From the NCBI GenBank assembly GCA_022496185.1, contig WTXG01000024.1, forward strand, positions 248,001-312,000: a stretch of 64,000 nucleotides of DNA. Direction: 5' to 3'. Position 1 is the first letter of the stretch, and the number at the start of each line of letters is the position of its first letter. Shown piece by piece: positions 1 through 11,857 of this stretch. A model generated the notes under the pieces. The model searched no databases. It had not been told where the DNA came from and saw only the letters and a program-made list of their open reading frames with translations. The DNA is from Multifurca ochricompacta. Its lineage: Eukaryota > Basidiomycota > Agaricomycetes > Russulales > Russulaceae. The position numbers were made by a program, and so were the translations under genes.

Positions 1-1
1 C

Positions 2-1303
2 TCCCCAGTCGCCAGATTTGAGTCTCTTAGACTGTTATTAGCGTTGGCCGCGCTCGAGGATTGGGAAATCCATCAGATGGATGTCAAATCGGCATTCCTA
101 CATGGCGATCTGGATGAGGAGATTTATATGGAGCAACCTGTTGGTTTCGTCGTTGCTGGACAAGAGTCCAAAGTTTGTAGGCTACAGAAGGCTCTGTATG
201 GCCTCAAACAAGCTTCCCGGGCATGGAACTTGCAATTCCATGCAGTTCTCAATGAACTGAGCTTTACTCGGACGTACTCTGATGCAGGAGTATATGTGTA
301 TCATCACCAAGAGGGGGATGGTTCACTTTTCGTCATTTTATATGTTGATGACATCACTATACTTGGGTCCTCCACTAAGAAGATTCAATGGCTGAAGGAT
401 TCTCTATCTAGCCAATATGAGATGACTGATCTTGGCGAAATCCAGTCCTACCTTGGAGTTAACATCACCAGGGACCGTCCTAACAAGACACTGGATATCG
501 ACCAGACAGCCTATGTATCCTCCATAGTTGAGAAATTTGGAATGGGGGATTCCAACCCAGTATACACTCCTCTACCCTCTGGCGTGGATGTTCATTTGGT
601 CAAGTTTGAAGACCAAGCATCTACCTCTGATATTAAGAGGTATCAGCAGTTAATGGGGTCTCTGCTTTGGGTGCAGATTGGAAGCAGACCTGACATTAGT
701 TTCGCTGTTGCACGCCTTAGCCAATTTGCTTCCAACCCTTCCCAGCAGCACATGCGACTAGCAAAGTATGTCTTAGCCTATCTAAATGCTACAAAAGACT
801 ACAAGTTGCGCTATTCTGGAGGGAATGGTGAAGTTGGCCTTCATGGCTTTGCGGATTCCTCATGGGGAGATCAAGAGGACCGCCACTCCACCTCAGGCTA
901 TGTCTTTTTCCTTGCTAATGGAGCCATTAGCTGGTGTTCCAGAAAGCAAAAGACAGTAGCACAGTCCACCACAGAAGCCGAGTATATGAGCCTTGCTGAG
1001 GCCTCAAATCAGGCTGCGTGGTATAGGACATTTATGCAGGAATTGGGATATGAAGTTAGTTCACCCATACAACTGCACTGTGACAATAAGGGTGCAGTAG
1101 ACCTTGCATTAAACCCTGTCACAGGAAGGCGATCAAAGCACATACCGATAAAGTACCATGCCATTAGGGAGTATGTAGAATCACACCAGATAGACTTGGT
1201 GCGGACTCCCACTGGAAAGATGCTAGCAGATGGCCTTACAAAGTCTCTGCCTAGATCATCTTTTGATCACATGGTAACTGGTTTAGGACTAGTGCTGGAA
1301 TGA
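2..1303 (+). CDS. Copia pol, reverse transcriptase and RNase H (5' truncated by window)
   Basis: The frame is open from base 2, so the protein continues from upstream and no start codon belongs here. It carries the C-terminal half of a Copia polyprotein. RVT_2 palm motifs are MDVKSAFLHGDLDEE, YGLKQASRAW and the catalytic LYVDDITILG near residue 116. RNase H follows, with the Copia-typical KQKTVAQSTTEAEY and the C-terminal run RSKHIPIKYHAIREYV and ADGLTKSLP. The frame is uninterrupted to a TGA at 1301-1303. In the element it makes cDNA from the genomic RNA inside virus-like particles. Nothing in the visible part is broken, so the copy may be functional. Confidence 0.93.
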   Translation, partial: SPVARFESLRLLLALAALEDWEIHQMDVKSAFLHGDLDEEIYMEQPVGFVVAGQESKVCRLQKALYGLKQASRAWNLQFHAVLNELSFTRTYSDAGVYVYHHQEGDGSLFVILYVDDITILGSSTKKIQWLKDSLSSQYEMTDLGEIQSYLGVNITRDRPNKTLDIDQTAYVSSIVEKFGMGDSNPVYTPLPSGVDVHLVKFEDQASTSDIKRYQQLMGSLLWVQIGSRPDISFAVARLSQFASNPSQQHMRLAKYVLAYLNATKDYKLRYSGGNGEVGLHGFADSSWGDQEDRHSTSGYVFFLANGAISWCSRKQKTVAQSTTEAEYMSLAEASNQAAWYRTFMQELGYEVSSPIQLHCDNKGAVDLALNPVTGRRSKHIPIKYHAIREYVESHQIDLVRTPTGKMLADGLTKSLPRSSFDHMVTGLGLVLE

Positions 1304-1572
1304 GAGAGCTGGAATTTGGAGACTTTGTATACCAGTCTCACTTTCCCACCATGAGCAACGTTCTCGACTTCGAGAGTGATGCAAGAGGTATGGTTTCAGT
1401 TTGCATAAGCGAATCTAACGCGATATGCCTCTGAACACCATGGTCCTCTCTCTACACTTGAGAGTTAGAAAAGTTGGATCTCTGGCTGGTGACATGTTCG
1501 TTCAATTGTGAACAGCAGTGTGCTCATTCAATTCATTCCATCTTAATGATCGATGCCTTCACCATGGAGGGA

Positions 1573-2079
1573 TGTTGACACAGGACGTGTCTGGAGATGC
1601 TTCAGGCATCTAAGGTTCGCTTCAGCTGTAGATTAGATTAGATTCCGGAGTATCGGACTTTTTATGTTATCTTTATTACATTTCTTTTTCTTCTTACTCA
1701 GCTGATTAGTGATGGACTTAGTAATGCGCAGTAAGTGTGTGATATCTCTTTGGCCAATGGCCTTTATCCCTCTCTGTTTATTGTCCGGCACTTGTGGACT
1801 TATTCCCAGTGCGCACAGACCATTTCCCCTGGCCCCCATGGGTATATAAGGGTGTCTGTTTCGTCCTTTACACTTCAGAGTTCTTCTTCCTCTGAAGTGT
1901 AAGTCATCTTTACTTTACTTTCTACTTTTCCTTTGACTAACATTCTCTCTGTAGTCAACTTGTCTTTTAGGTCAGTAGTATAGTATTATAGAGTTCTTCT
2001 TCCTCTGAAGTTCAACTTGTCTTTTAGCCTCACCGCTACTAACCACAGTCAGTATAACCAGCAGCATGATTGTTTGACA
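1573..2079 (+). repeat. 3' LTR of Copia-A (507 bp)
   Basis: The LTR starts TGTTGACA and ends TGTTTGACA. A TATA box (TATATAAG, 1843-1850) is followed by a pyrimidine-rich start region. A 22-bp segment beginning AGAGTTCTTC occurs twice (about 1877 and 1990), an internal duplication. By eye the sequence matches the solo LTR at 33812-34318 over all 507 bp. Confidence 0.92.
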
Positions 2080-2802
2080 CACACTTCTAGGCCTTGTGCA
2101 TCCAGTTTTGAGCCTGTGTGATTGTGAACCCAGATGTGCTGTCCCCACTCAGGTACTCTCTCCAGGTTAGGTTTTTCTCAGTAAAGACACTCAAAAGGTG
2201 TTACATTACCAAGCACTTTTGTGACAGTTTGATTACCTTTTCTTTTTCTGTTTGACTGTCTGGAACAACTGCATGGGTCATATCAGCTAATCTATCTAAC
2301 TAGGTTAACTGACTGTACATTACAGAGGGTGCAACCCCTCTGTTGCTCATTTGTGTATTGGTCTAGCCCATCCCTTGTACTTACAATGATGTAGTTTGAC
2401 ATAGCCATGAGATCACTATGACATAGTACAATATCATTCTACTGCACCTACATCCCTTTACTTTACTGGCTAGACCCTTATCTCTGATAGTGACTGGACT
2501 GTATTTAAACTGTGTAGTTCTGAGACAAGCAGACTCTAAGTCTGTTCTCCTGTGCTCAATACAGGTGTTCATTTGACTCACAAAGAATCCCCTTTGAGCC
2601 CTCCTAAGTCATGTCTTAGAGGGTCTTTGAACCTCAGTAGCTTGTGGCAGGACTTAGTGTCGCTGCTCAATTTCATATCTCATGTGCACCCCTCTGACTT
2701 GTGTGGGCTTGACTCATCTTGATTAAAGACTTGATCTTGATCTAGTTATCTTGAACTCAAATGATTCCCTGACCTTGACACAGCATGCACCTGGCTGTGA
2801 CA
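2080..2802 (+). repeat. Probable LTR remnant related to the Gypsy-2 LTR family
   Basis: No gene is seen. The right end (CTGGCTGTGACA, ending 2802) and the GCTGTGTCAAGG-like text on the reverse strand resemble the terminal part of the Gypsy-2 LTR in opposite orientation. The right boundary is sharp because it cuts the Copia-0 integrase frame. The left part is interrupted by Copia-A, so a matching TSD (expected GCTTT) cannot be seen. Extent and family are inferred. Confidence 0.45.
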
Positions 2803-4198
2803 GCTTTTGTAGAAGTACAGTTCTTTAACCATACAGCAAAATGAATAGCCTCCCCCCATAAGTTTTTGGGCAGTTGTGCATGGTGAAGGATGGCGCACAC
2901 ACGCTCCAAAAGACAGCAGTTCAATGATTCTGCCATGCCATTATGTTGTGGAGTATCATGGGTCGTAAGACATCGTTTGGTACCTTGTTCTTGCAAAAAT
3001 TTTGTGAATTCATTACTTGTGAATTCACCTCCACAGTCTGATCACAATCATCAAATGCGAACACCATGCTGTGTTAAGGCCCAAGCTGCAAAGCATTTGT
3101 AAGCTTTCAGTGCCTCATCTTTACTTCTCAAGAGCTCTATCTTTGTAAATCTTGAATAATCATCAGTGAATGTCACATAGTATTTTCATCCTCCAATAGT
3201 AGAAGTTGGGGATGGTCCTCATAAATCAGTGTGGATTTCTTCTCCGAAAACTTTTGCAGGCAGTGCTGTATGCTCCTTTTTGATTGTCTTGCACATTAAC
3301 TTGGCATATTCACACGATTCACAAAAGAATGGTGAATGGTCGTCTATTAAACACAGTCTGGTGACTGCATGACTGCGAATCAACATACAAATGGCATCAA
3401 CAGAGATGTGGCCAAGTTGTTTATGGAGTGTGGGAAGATCAACTTCTTCTGTTATCGCTATTGCTACCTGATCTGCATGCTCAACTTTGTATAATCCATT
3501 TGAATTTGCTGCTATACTGCCTATCTGGTGTCCTGTTTGATTTTTGATCTTGCAATAGTTGCCTTCAAAAGATATGGTATAACCTGCACCTGCAATGCGC
3601 CCTATTGATACAACAGTGAGTGGAATGTCAGGCATGTGCAGTATATCTCACAAGATTATCAGAGTGGTCAATACGCCATTGGGCACTTCAATTTGAAGGT
3701 CACCAGTGCCAATTGCATAGAACAGGTGTTTGTCAGCAGCACTAATAGGTCAAGGGGGAATAGACTGATAGGAGAGAAATCCATGATGGAAAGGGGATAT
3801 GTGCCACAAGGCACCAGAATTGTAAAGCTTGGCTTCACAGGCATTTGCTGTGCTTGCTGTCTCTTCTACTGACAAAGTACTTGGCTCTTGCTCTTGATAA
3901 CTTGTAACTTCAACAACCCAAGACTCAATATCTGTGGACTTGTCCATCTTTTCTGCTGCAACAGCAACATTGTCTTTGTTGCTCTTGGTTCTCTTTGGCC
4001 CTTGGCCTTCTTTTCCTCCTCCCTTTGCCCAACAGTCTGCTTTGATATGCCCCTTCTTGTGGCAATTGAAACACTCAATGTCGCACTTTTTCTTCTTCTG
4101 CTGGGTACTTGCTACAAATGCCTCATCCTGAGGCGCTTTTTGGAGGAGTCAATGTTCATATACATTGATGGCAACTTGCTTTATAGTGACAGGGGTCA
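2803..4198 (-). pseudogene. Copia-0 gag zinc knuckle, protease and integrase remnant
   Basis: Read on the minus strand the order is: CCHC knuckle CFNCHKKGHIKADC (about 4053-4012), protease region with NSGA where the family has DSGA (about 3820), pre-integrase zinc region LHKQLGHIS and CESCEYAK (about 3440-3290), then integrase core HTDLWGP, SDCGGEF and TPQHNGMAES. The D, D and E of integrase are recognisable. Frames are broken by several stops. The Asp to Asn change would abolish protease activity. The frame stops abruptly at 2803, where an LTR fragment abuts. Confidence 0.85.
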
Positions 4199-4785
4199 TG
4201 TTACAACCAGGGCCCAGTGACCCATTTTTCTTCACCCTCCCTAACAAAGACCCCGGTCACCCACCTATGTTACACTTCCTCATTATGTCTCCCTCCTGGG
4301 ACCCCTCACATGCATTACTCCCCTCCCTGTGACTGCTGATTGGACTTGTTTACATACTGTTTGCCTATGATTGTCCCTTTATCTCTTTATCTCCTTATCT
4401 TTACGAATGGACACTTACTTAATTCCCTATCAGAAGCCAGGCTCTACGCCCTCTGCTTCTGTATATTTGGGCCCACATGACTCCATATTCCTTATCTTCA
4501 GATGCCCACCTAATTACATATATAAGTCCGCTGTAACTACATTGTAGACCTTAGACTCAACTTATTGAATACATCAGTGCTTGTCTTCTGGACATCTCCC
4601 TTGAATCCTTGACTCATCTGTCTCAGTGCTTTTGGCACTTGTCCACTCAACATCGTCCCAGGGAACAGCCCCTTTGACTTTGACTCACTCCACTAAAACT
4701 CCAAGAAGCCCCATTGGCTTCTTATCTGATTACAAACAAACGCTGTCACACAAGTCATGTGGAATGTCCTGCACCAGATGTAACA
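4199..4785 (+). repeat. Solo LTR (587 bp), TSD GGTCA
   Basis: It starts TGTTACA and ends TGTAACA, and is flanked by perfect GGTCA copies at 4194-4198 and 4786-4790. A TATA box, CATATATAAG, is at 4517-4526. No partner LTR or internal region is attached, so it is a recombination product. It interrupts the Copia-0 gag. Its family has no other member in this window. Confidence 0.88.
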
Positions 4786-4854
4786 GGTCACAACTTGATT
4801 ACTGGCATCATATGATGTCATAAGAGATTCAACAGGACCGTCGTAGGATGGTGG
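4786..4854 (-). pseudogene. Copia-0 gag fragment between two insertions
   Basis: This 69-bp remnant joins the gag pieces on either side. Its minus-strand reading, PSYDGPVESLMTSYD, continues the gag frame that stops at 30338, where the protein reads IISGSLP, and leads on to the piece beginning at 4198. The arrangement matches the usual Copia gag text after the conserved LP. It shows that Gypsy-1 inserted into Copia-0. Confidence 0.7.
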
Positions 4855-5502
4855 TGTACAGACGTGGTCCATGGTGAGTAAGAGACAAAGTGCGTTTCCC
4901 GAGAGGAGAGAGAGAGACAGAGGAGAGAGGAGGAAGGAAGAAACCCAGGATAACTTTGATGTCAAAGGAGAGATGTCATTGTACTTTTTGAACTTGCAAA
5001 TATGTGCTTGCTGGTTCCATTTGACCTTGCGCTGGATGATGTTGAGGTTCTTTAGCACACAGAAGAGAAAAGAGAGAGAGAGAGATTCCTAGGTTGCTTG
5101 TTCACTGGCTGGTCTACTACAAGCATTGTATGTACCTTTATATACTTGTGGAGAGACCTAGCTGAAGGAATGTTTTAGAAAATAATAGAGGTGAAGCCAT
5201 GTGGGGTGAACGAAAGTGGAATAAGTAAAAGGGAGTAAGGGAGAAACCGGGTAGCCGGGTGTACAGAAAAGAATAGGCAGGCAGCCTGGAACGTGCACAA
5301 TCCCTGTAATATGCTAAGTAAAATTACTTGTACCATAGATCAATCACACTTTGCACCGGTGTCAGAGTCTGTCCAAAACTAAAGTCAGGCAAATGTTAGA
5401 AAATTTATTGACAGTATAGTATGGAAGAATGAGAGCAAACGGGTCCTGCCAGAAGTGGTGATGACCAGAGGTTTCGCATCCAATGCCCGAGCCATCCTTA
5501 CA
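4855..5502 (-). repeat. Gypsy-1 3' LTR (648 bp)
   Basis: The plus-strand ends are TGTACAG and CCTTACA. It contains a purine-rich GAGA stretch (about 4900-4945) and a second AGAG run (5065-5083). The adjacent internal sequence (5503 on) is pyrimidine-rich on the plus strand, as expected for the polypurine tract of a minus-strand element. Confidence 0.88.
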
Positions 5503-6203
5503 TCTCCCAGGGGGTTCAAATTTTGACTGTCCCCGGTCAAGCTTCTTTATCATCAAAAGTGGAGTCTTCTTCAAATGCTGCGAGGTCCTCTGGGTTGAGG
5601 AGGTCATCAAGTGGAATGTTAGAGTGCGACCGAGAATGATATGGAACAAGACAAAAGGCAGCGTAGCAAAGTCTTGAAATAGCACCATCGAGTTCTGCTA
5701 GACGAAAGGCTCCGTTGCGAGACCCATGAACCACAACCATCGGCCCAAAGTAACAAGGCTTGTGTTTGTGCGAAAAATCATTTGCACCCACTGAGTTTCG
5801 AACCAAGACCAAATCTCCTGGACTAAGGGAGACAGTCTTGATGGTGTGAGCGTGCTGGCGCTCGAACTCTCTAGCAGACGTGAAACAACTTTTAAGGATG
5901 TTGGTTCGTATACTGGCAAGGTCTTCTTCTCAGGACTGGAGCTGTCGTGTGCAGATTGAGATAAGGTCAGAAGTTGCCATGGGGTGAGTGAGATCGGGGA
6001 CAAGGAAGGTTGCGAGGATGATATCGAAAGGGAGAAGGGGCTCCACTCCATGAGCCATATAAAATGGGGAGAATCCAGTGGATTTGCGGATAGTTGCTCT
6101 GTCTGCCCAGAAAACGTGCGGCGCCACTATTGGCCACTTGGAGATGTCGCCTTTGCATGTTTTGACAATTGACTCCCGGATAGTGCGATTTTGTCATTCA
6201 ACG
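5503..6203 (-). pseudogene. Gypsy-1 integrase C-terminal part
   Basis: The minus-strand frames carry the integrase tail, with RKSTGFSPFYMAHG near 6080-6040, equivalent to the K-[ST]-T-G-[YF]-S-P-F segment of Gypsy integrases. Then comes a region that would precede the element's end (SVGANDFSHKHKP, GPMVVVHGSRNGAFRLAELDG). Three frames are used, so there are at least two frameshifts. The upstream part of integrase continues at 7485, beyond a solo LTR. Confidence 0.78.
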
Positions 6204-6208
6204 ATACC

Positions 6209-7479
6209 TGTTACGCTCAGTGGAGCGTTCTGTGCGGCATGCACGGGTTGGCGCGGGTCCATTACCTCAGCCACGAGCCGAGCATGATAAGGCTAGACTC
6301 TGGGCACTGTTTAGCTTCGGGATCGGTTAAGGTTTGGTGCTATAATCAAGCACGGAGGGAGATGGGATGAGCCAGCCAAAGGGAGCTAATCCCCTAAGGC
6401 TGTTGAGTGGAGACAGGGCCCAGTTGCTGTGCCGGAAATGCACTGAGCACACTGGAGCCCTAGGAGACGGCAAAGGGGTTCAAAGGGAAGGGTACACACC
6501 CATTGCCAGAGGCAATGGGGGTCCCTGCAGGGATCTCAAGGATGCAAAAGAGGGGGAAAAGGCTTCTGATGTATTGGGGTCTAAGATCTCTAGGCTGAAG
6601 GCACAAGAGGTCAAATCTGGGGTCGTACAGACTGTCTACAGGGTCTTATATACTGTATGGGGGTCTGGTCTGTAGCTAATCAGAGATGGGGTCAGAGTCC
6701 TTATCGTCCAATAGATAAGAGGTCAAATATAGTCCATGATAAGGATAAGCCTTATCAGAAGCATAGTCATGTGGGGCTGCCCCACAGGAGTCATATCAGT
6801 GTGGGAGGATTCCCACCAGGGTCAAGGGGCGAATGGGGAGATGACAGGCCCCATAGAAGTTGGATCAGTGTGGGAATACTCCCACAGGAGTCAGAGGAGA
6901 GGGTCAAGTGACTGATAGGTCAGATGATCTAAGGGGTCATGATCAAGGTCCAAGGTCACATGGTCGAAGGGGTCACGTGGTCTGAAGTCATGTGGTCAAG
7001 GGTCACATGACAGGTCATGACTTTGAGTCCATGTCATGTGCCTACAGGTCACGTGGTCTGGAGAGGTTAATGCAAGCCAAAGTCGTCTTTGTGTACAGAG
7101 TCAGGTTTGGCAGGGACGGTGTCAGGGATCCCATGGGTGTCAGCCACAGGGACAGGGTACAGATGCTGGCCAAGACAGAGGCCAAGTATCAGGGGAAAAA
7201 GGGAATGCAGCCATCAGCACAGTAGCTGAACTAGTAGTGAGTCAGGTGCAGGTGTCAAGGGTAAGGGGGTCCTGAGAGCGTCATGTCACAGGCATCATGG
7301 TGGGGTCCCAAGGCAGCAAGCCAAGGGCATTGGGTCAAAGGTCCTAGGCGCAAGGCCATAGGCATCTGGGTTCTAGGGCCGAAGTGGTCAAGAGATGGTG
7401 GAGTAGGGGAATGGACAGTCAAGTGTGGGGAAAAGGGGAGGCGCAGTATGAGGGTCAGGAAAAGAGTAGGTTCGTAACA
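6209..7479 (-). repeat. Solo LTR of the G family (1271 bp), TSD ATACC
   Basis: It is the reverse complement of the G LTR (14436-15704), with plus-strand ends TGTTACGC and CGTAACA. Perfect ATACC copies flank it (6204-6208 and 7480-7484), and it splits the Gypsy-1 integrase gene. The hairpin near 6498-6518 has the same loop orientation as the 3' LTR of G. Short open frames inside are not genes. Confidence 0.92.
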
Positions 7480-7484
7480 ATACC

Positions 7485-8798
7485 ATTGGCATGAGAGTTG
7501 TAAGCTGAAATTCTGATGTGCTTGATACCAAACTTGCTAGCCAGCCAGTCTAATGCCACGACAAAAGGTGTGCCATTGTCAGTAACGATTTCTTCGACAG
7601 TGCCCCATCGGCACAGGATGTCTTCGAATATGAAACTGCCAAGGGTGCGACCTGTCTCAGTCCAGAGAGCGCGCCATTCCAGCCAAGCGGTGAGTGAGCA
7701 ACGAGCCTGAACGATGTAATGGAATCCACCGGCAGAAGGCATATGCATGGTGTCGATGTATGCCTTTTGGAAGAGTGGAGCTGGAGGCGCGACGGTGGGA
7801 GGGATTCAGACTTTAGTTTCTTGACGGAGCTGGCAGTCATGACATGTCTTGATGAACCATTTGACATCGGTATCGAGAGAGGGCCACCAGAAGCGGTCAG
7901 TGAGGAATCGTCTTGTTGAATAAATACCCTTGTGTCCTAAGTCATCATGTGCTGCACGAACGATTGAGAGGCGTTGTGAAGGGGGGATGTAGAGTTGATG
8001 GTGTCCAAGACTATTGTGTCGCCAGAGTTGTCCATCGAGCAGAAAGAACTTGCATGTCTTCTTCAAAAGCTTCTTGGAATTATGATTATTGAGTCCATCT
8101 GGTAGCTTGAAGGTTGCCAAGTATTGTTGAATCCGAAGCATATCGGCGTTGGCATCTAGGGATTGAACAGAAGTAGGAATGTTGGGAGATGGAATGGGAG
8201 AGCATGTGCTTGCATTGAGTACCAAGGTTGGGGGATTGCCTAGACGAGTCTGCAGTCTATTAGCCCAAGTGGTCGTCCAGATACCAAGACAGAGTGTGTT
8301 GTCGATCCAATCTTCAGGGTCTTCTTCTTCTACGTCTTCTCCTTCTGCCGGTTCGCATCTTGATAAGCCATCGGGACCATGGTGTTTCTGAGCCGGGACA
8401 TGGACTAATTTGAAGTTGAAGAGGAGGATGGCGGCGATCCACCTGTTGATGGTGGCGTTGGGTTGAATGTTGGGGTTGGCAATCATACCTTTGATGAATT
8501 GAGCATCCATTTCTACTACCAGATTTCGAATGCCGACAAGATAAAGGTGAAGGGCGTGAAGGGTTTGGAAAAGCCCATATAGTTCGAGCTTCGCTTGAGA
8601 GTACTGAGATTCCCGTTCATTCCACGAAATAGAGCCAAACTGAGCAGGGCGACGCTTGCTGTCAGTACAGTCCTGAGAGAGAATCCAGCCTACACCACGC
8701 CAAGATGAGTCAATAGCAAGGTAAACATTGTGATCAGAAGAGTAATCAATAGAGATGAGGGCCGGGGAATGGATGATTGCGTCCTTGAGAGTTTGCAT
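7485..8798 (-). pseudogene. Gypsy-1 RNase H and integrase N-terminal/core part
   Basis: A 330-codon open stretch (8798-7806) begins with RNase H text (YLAIDSSWRGVGWILSQD) and continues to the integrase H2C2 zinc finger (HDDLGHKG, then CHDCQ). The integrase core continues in another frame (7748 downwards) with VTDNGTPF and the NSHANG segment, the site of the second Asp and the usual Q/H-A-N-G. A frameshift lies near 7800. The core is cut at 7485 by the solo LTR. Confidence 0.85.
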
Positions 8799-8894
8799 GG
8801 CTTGAGCATGTTGTTCATCCCATGAAAAAGCTTGTCCTTTGCGTGTAAGGTCGACTAGGGGTCTTGCGATGGAGGAGTAGTTCTTGATCCAGAC

Positions 8895-9973
8895 TCACAT
8901 GTAACCGGCGATACCTAAGAAGGCACGAACATCAGTGGTGCATTTGCATGGTGGCCAATCACGGATCTTGGCAATTTTGGAGTCATCTGGAACACGGCCT
9001 TCATAAGTGCATTTGTGACCTAAGATGACAACTTCCAGAACGGCAATAAAAAGCTTTTGAGCCAAAACAGTTGAGCCTGCGCGGTGAAGGTGATGAAGGA
9101 TGCAGTGCACGTCATTGAGGTGTTCCCAAATGAACCTTCATATCCCGTCATTTCCGGGCATCATCTCGTAGTTGTTGTCAAGGGTTTCATAACGGGTGGG
9201 CGGTCCTTTGATGCTGCAATCATCCATGAAGGGCCAGGCAACGTTGGGAATTTCAGGCTCGAGGAGGAATTTGACATCTTCGTGGAATATGGTGATCGCA
9301 TTGGTCCAGCCCTGAGGAAGACAAGTAAGATGGATGGCGCCGATTGGTGACTGGATGGTGGTGAGGTCGTGCAAAGAGACATCCAATGTTTGGTGATCGT
9401 AGCCAACAAATAGATCAAGCATGGTATAGCAAGACCTTCCAGCCATAGCTTCTATCAACTGGTCAGCTAGAGGTGGAACTCCCGAGTTGTGAATAGTGAC
9501 TGCGTTGAGGGGTTGAAGGTCATGTACTAGCTGAAGGGCCCCACTTTTCTTTTTGACGCAAAACCATCTGGATCTGTATGACGTGTCAGAATGTTCATAA
9601 ACTCCAGCTGTGAATTTGTCTTTGAATATCTGGATGACTTCTTTGATGATGCCGGAAGGAATAGGGATGTTGCGGTGCACCCAAGGAATGTGCTCGATAA
9701 CAGGGATCTTAACTGGAGTAAAGTAGTCTTTGCAAAATCTCCCTTTTTGTCCTTGGTCCAGGCTAGCCCGAGTTCATTGATTTTGAGGATGTGTTGCAAT
9801 AGTTTCAGCTCTTCCGGCCAAAGGAACTGGTAGCGATTGAGTTCTAAAGAGTCAAGATGTTCTTGTGTCAGGCGGATGCCGGAGGTGAATTTCGGAGGTT
9901 GTATTGGAAGGGAAGGAAGGGAGAGTAATGGATCGGAAGGAACGCAGCGAATGGTGCGGAAGTCTTCAGGCAA
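8895..9973 (-). pseudogene. Gypsy-1 reverse transcriptase
   Basis: Minus-strand segments show the RT order: WFCVKKKSGALQLVHDLQPLN near the fingers, MLDLFVGYDHQTLD (palm Asp), LPQGWTNA, and the catalytic box as FMDDCSIKG (YxDD variant) near 9230. The thumb and connection follow (KCTYEGRVPDDSKI, VRAFLGIAGYM). At least two frameshifts separate the three open stretches. Without repair it cannot make active enzyme. Confidence 0.85.
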
Positions 9974-10267
9974 GGATGTGGGAACCGGTCGGACCTTCTT
10001 TGCAACTTTCTTGTAGGCTAGTGTTGAAACTGTGGGGCCGGAATTGTCAGGGGTGAAAGTAGCAATGTGATGGAGATGGAGAGCTTTGATGCGGGGAGGG
10101 GAAGCCTGAACAGCCAGAGCGAGTGTCCTGGAGAAGCCATCCTGGGCCTTGCATGCACAAGAAATGATGGTTTCAACTCTTTTTGGATTGTAGGGGTCAT
10201 GAATGCGGATTTCTACGTGTCCGTCTGGATGATCTTCAAGGCGGCACAGAAGGAGGTGGTGGAAGGG

Positions 10268-11857
10268 TCAGCCAAGCAGGAGGCAAAAAGGGGCATGTTC
10301 CACTACGTGCGCATGAATTTTGAAGGAAACATTACCAATCCACATAGCCAAGTTTTCAGCACAGCCTAAGGTTTCGCTCAGACTTCCATTTGCACCTTCC
10401 ATATTGAGCCGATTGTGTGTGTTGATGTGTACACCTGCTTCCTGAGCCAAGTCCTTCCGTATAACAACTATTTGTGATCCTTGGTCCAATATGCCAGCTT
10501 CTGGAGCAGTGCCATTGACTAAGATGTCCACTTCTCTAAGGGGCAGTGAGAATTTGGGTGTGCGGCGTGTGGTGAGTTCTGGAATCAGGACTGATACTTC
10601 CTGTGCTGAGTCCAGGGTTTCTTCTATCCAGTTAGTCTCAATGCGTCGAGTGCGAAGCTTCTCAACCATTTCTTTCCGAATGACAGTGCTAGCAGCAAGG
10701 ATGTGGGCCGGTGTTGTGAGGGCAAGCTTCCCTGTCATAAGCCAAGCAAAGAGTTCTTCTACTAGTTGCTGATCCTCCAGGGAAGACTGATATCGGTATT
10801 GAGGGGCGGTTCGTGGGACTATAGGACTGGCATATGGGGTGGCACTAGGGTTTATACCTGTGTTAGCTGGAGTCACAGAAGCAGTGGTGAACAGCTGGTC
10901 AGGAGTCGTGATTTTGGGTGGGGCTGGTGTGATTGGTTTTTCTAACTTTGTCGTGGCTGCTGGGGTTAGTTCTTGCATCTTTGAGGCCTTGGCTTGTCTC
11001 TTCTTCCTTTCAGTGGCAAATACTTGAAAAATATCCATACCATCTTCATCACTGTTGTCTTCTGACTCCAAGGGGCTATGGTCGGGTTCCGTGACTTCCT
11101 CAATATGAGCTGCTGTCGTGGGTTGAATTCTGAAGGTCTGGATGACCAGTGTTTGGTGAGGGGGAGTGTCGTGTGAAAAGGCTGTGGTGGAGGGGTTGCT
11201 ATGGTTGGCTAGCCACTCGTCTATGCTGGCCTGCAGTCCTTGATTCGCGCCATTCATCGGGATTGGTTGTCCATTGGGCAAGCTGATGTGATTGTTGACT
11301 ATTGAAGCTCGACCAGAATCAATATATTCTTCAGCGGTTTTGCACTGCCTAATGCGATGTCCAGTCTTGGCGCAGAATGCGCATCCTTCTGTGGGATCAG
11401 CACGGCAACAGAAGAATATGGCCTTTGCAGCACTTAGATTGGGAGGGATTGTAGGAGGAGCCGACTGAACAGGTGGTGGCTGATGGTATGAAGGAGTCGT
11501 CACAGGTGCTTGATGGTATGAGGGAGTTGCCACAGGTGCTTGATGATACGAAGGGGTTGCCACAGGTGCTTGATAAAACATGGATTGGTGACCAAAGTTG
11601 GGCTTAGGGAGTGACTGGACAAGGGCAGGGTATCGGTGCTGGAATCGTAAGTACAGCCCGGCGTAGGCTGGATCGCTAGGGGATAGGGCATGGATCTTCT
11701 TTGAGAGCTCTTCGATCTCCTGGTCCTCCTGGTTGCGTGAAGGCTGGTGGCGATCCTCCTGATTGAACGTTCTGCAGCGGCACAGTAACTTCCTGTCGTG
11801 GCCTGTTGTCTCGGATCTATGATTGGAGGGGATGCGGTCTCGGTCATTCATCCTCAA
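10268..11857 (-). pseudogene. Gypsy-1 gag C-terminus and protease
   Basis: An open stretch of 529 codons. It contains a CCHC-like knuckle CAFCAKTGHRIRQC (about residue 157). Before it is a short tandem repeat of YHQAPVATPS (three and a half copies). A retropepsin-like segment near the C-terminus has ILDQGSQIVVI (Asp present, DQG instead of D[ST]G). It is Pro/Thr-rich between the domains. The N-terminal gag part (11854-13148) is out of frame with it, so I treat the gene as broken although this piece is open. Confidence 0.75.

Larger units (their letters stand above)
1..2079 (+). mobile_element. Copia-A: Ty1/Copia LTR retrotransposon, 3' part
   Basis: The element enters from the left window edge and ends with its 3' LTR at 2079. 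It comprises the end of pol (to 1303), about 270 bp of untranslated sequence, a purine-rich tract just before the LTR (about 1562-1572) and the LTR. The base after the LTR opens CACAC (2080-2084), the expected right-hand TSD; the left one lies outside the window. The reverse transcriptase is closely related in wording to that of Copia-1 in this window. The open frame and a solo LTR that appears identical at 33812 suggest recent activity. Confidence 0.9.

Noticed and set aside
1009..1212. Minus-strand open frame over the Copia RNase H
   Set aside because: Antisense shadow of a strongly supported coding region.
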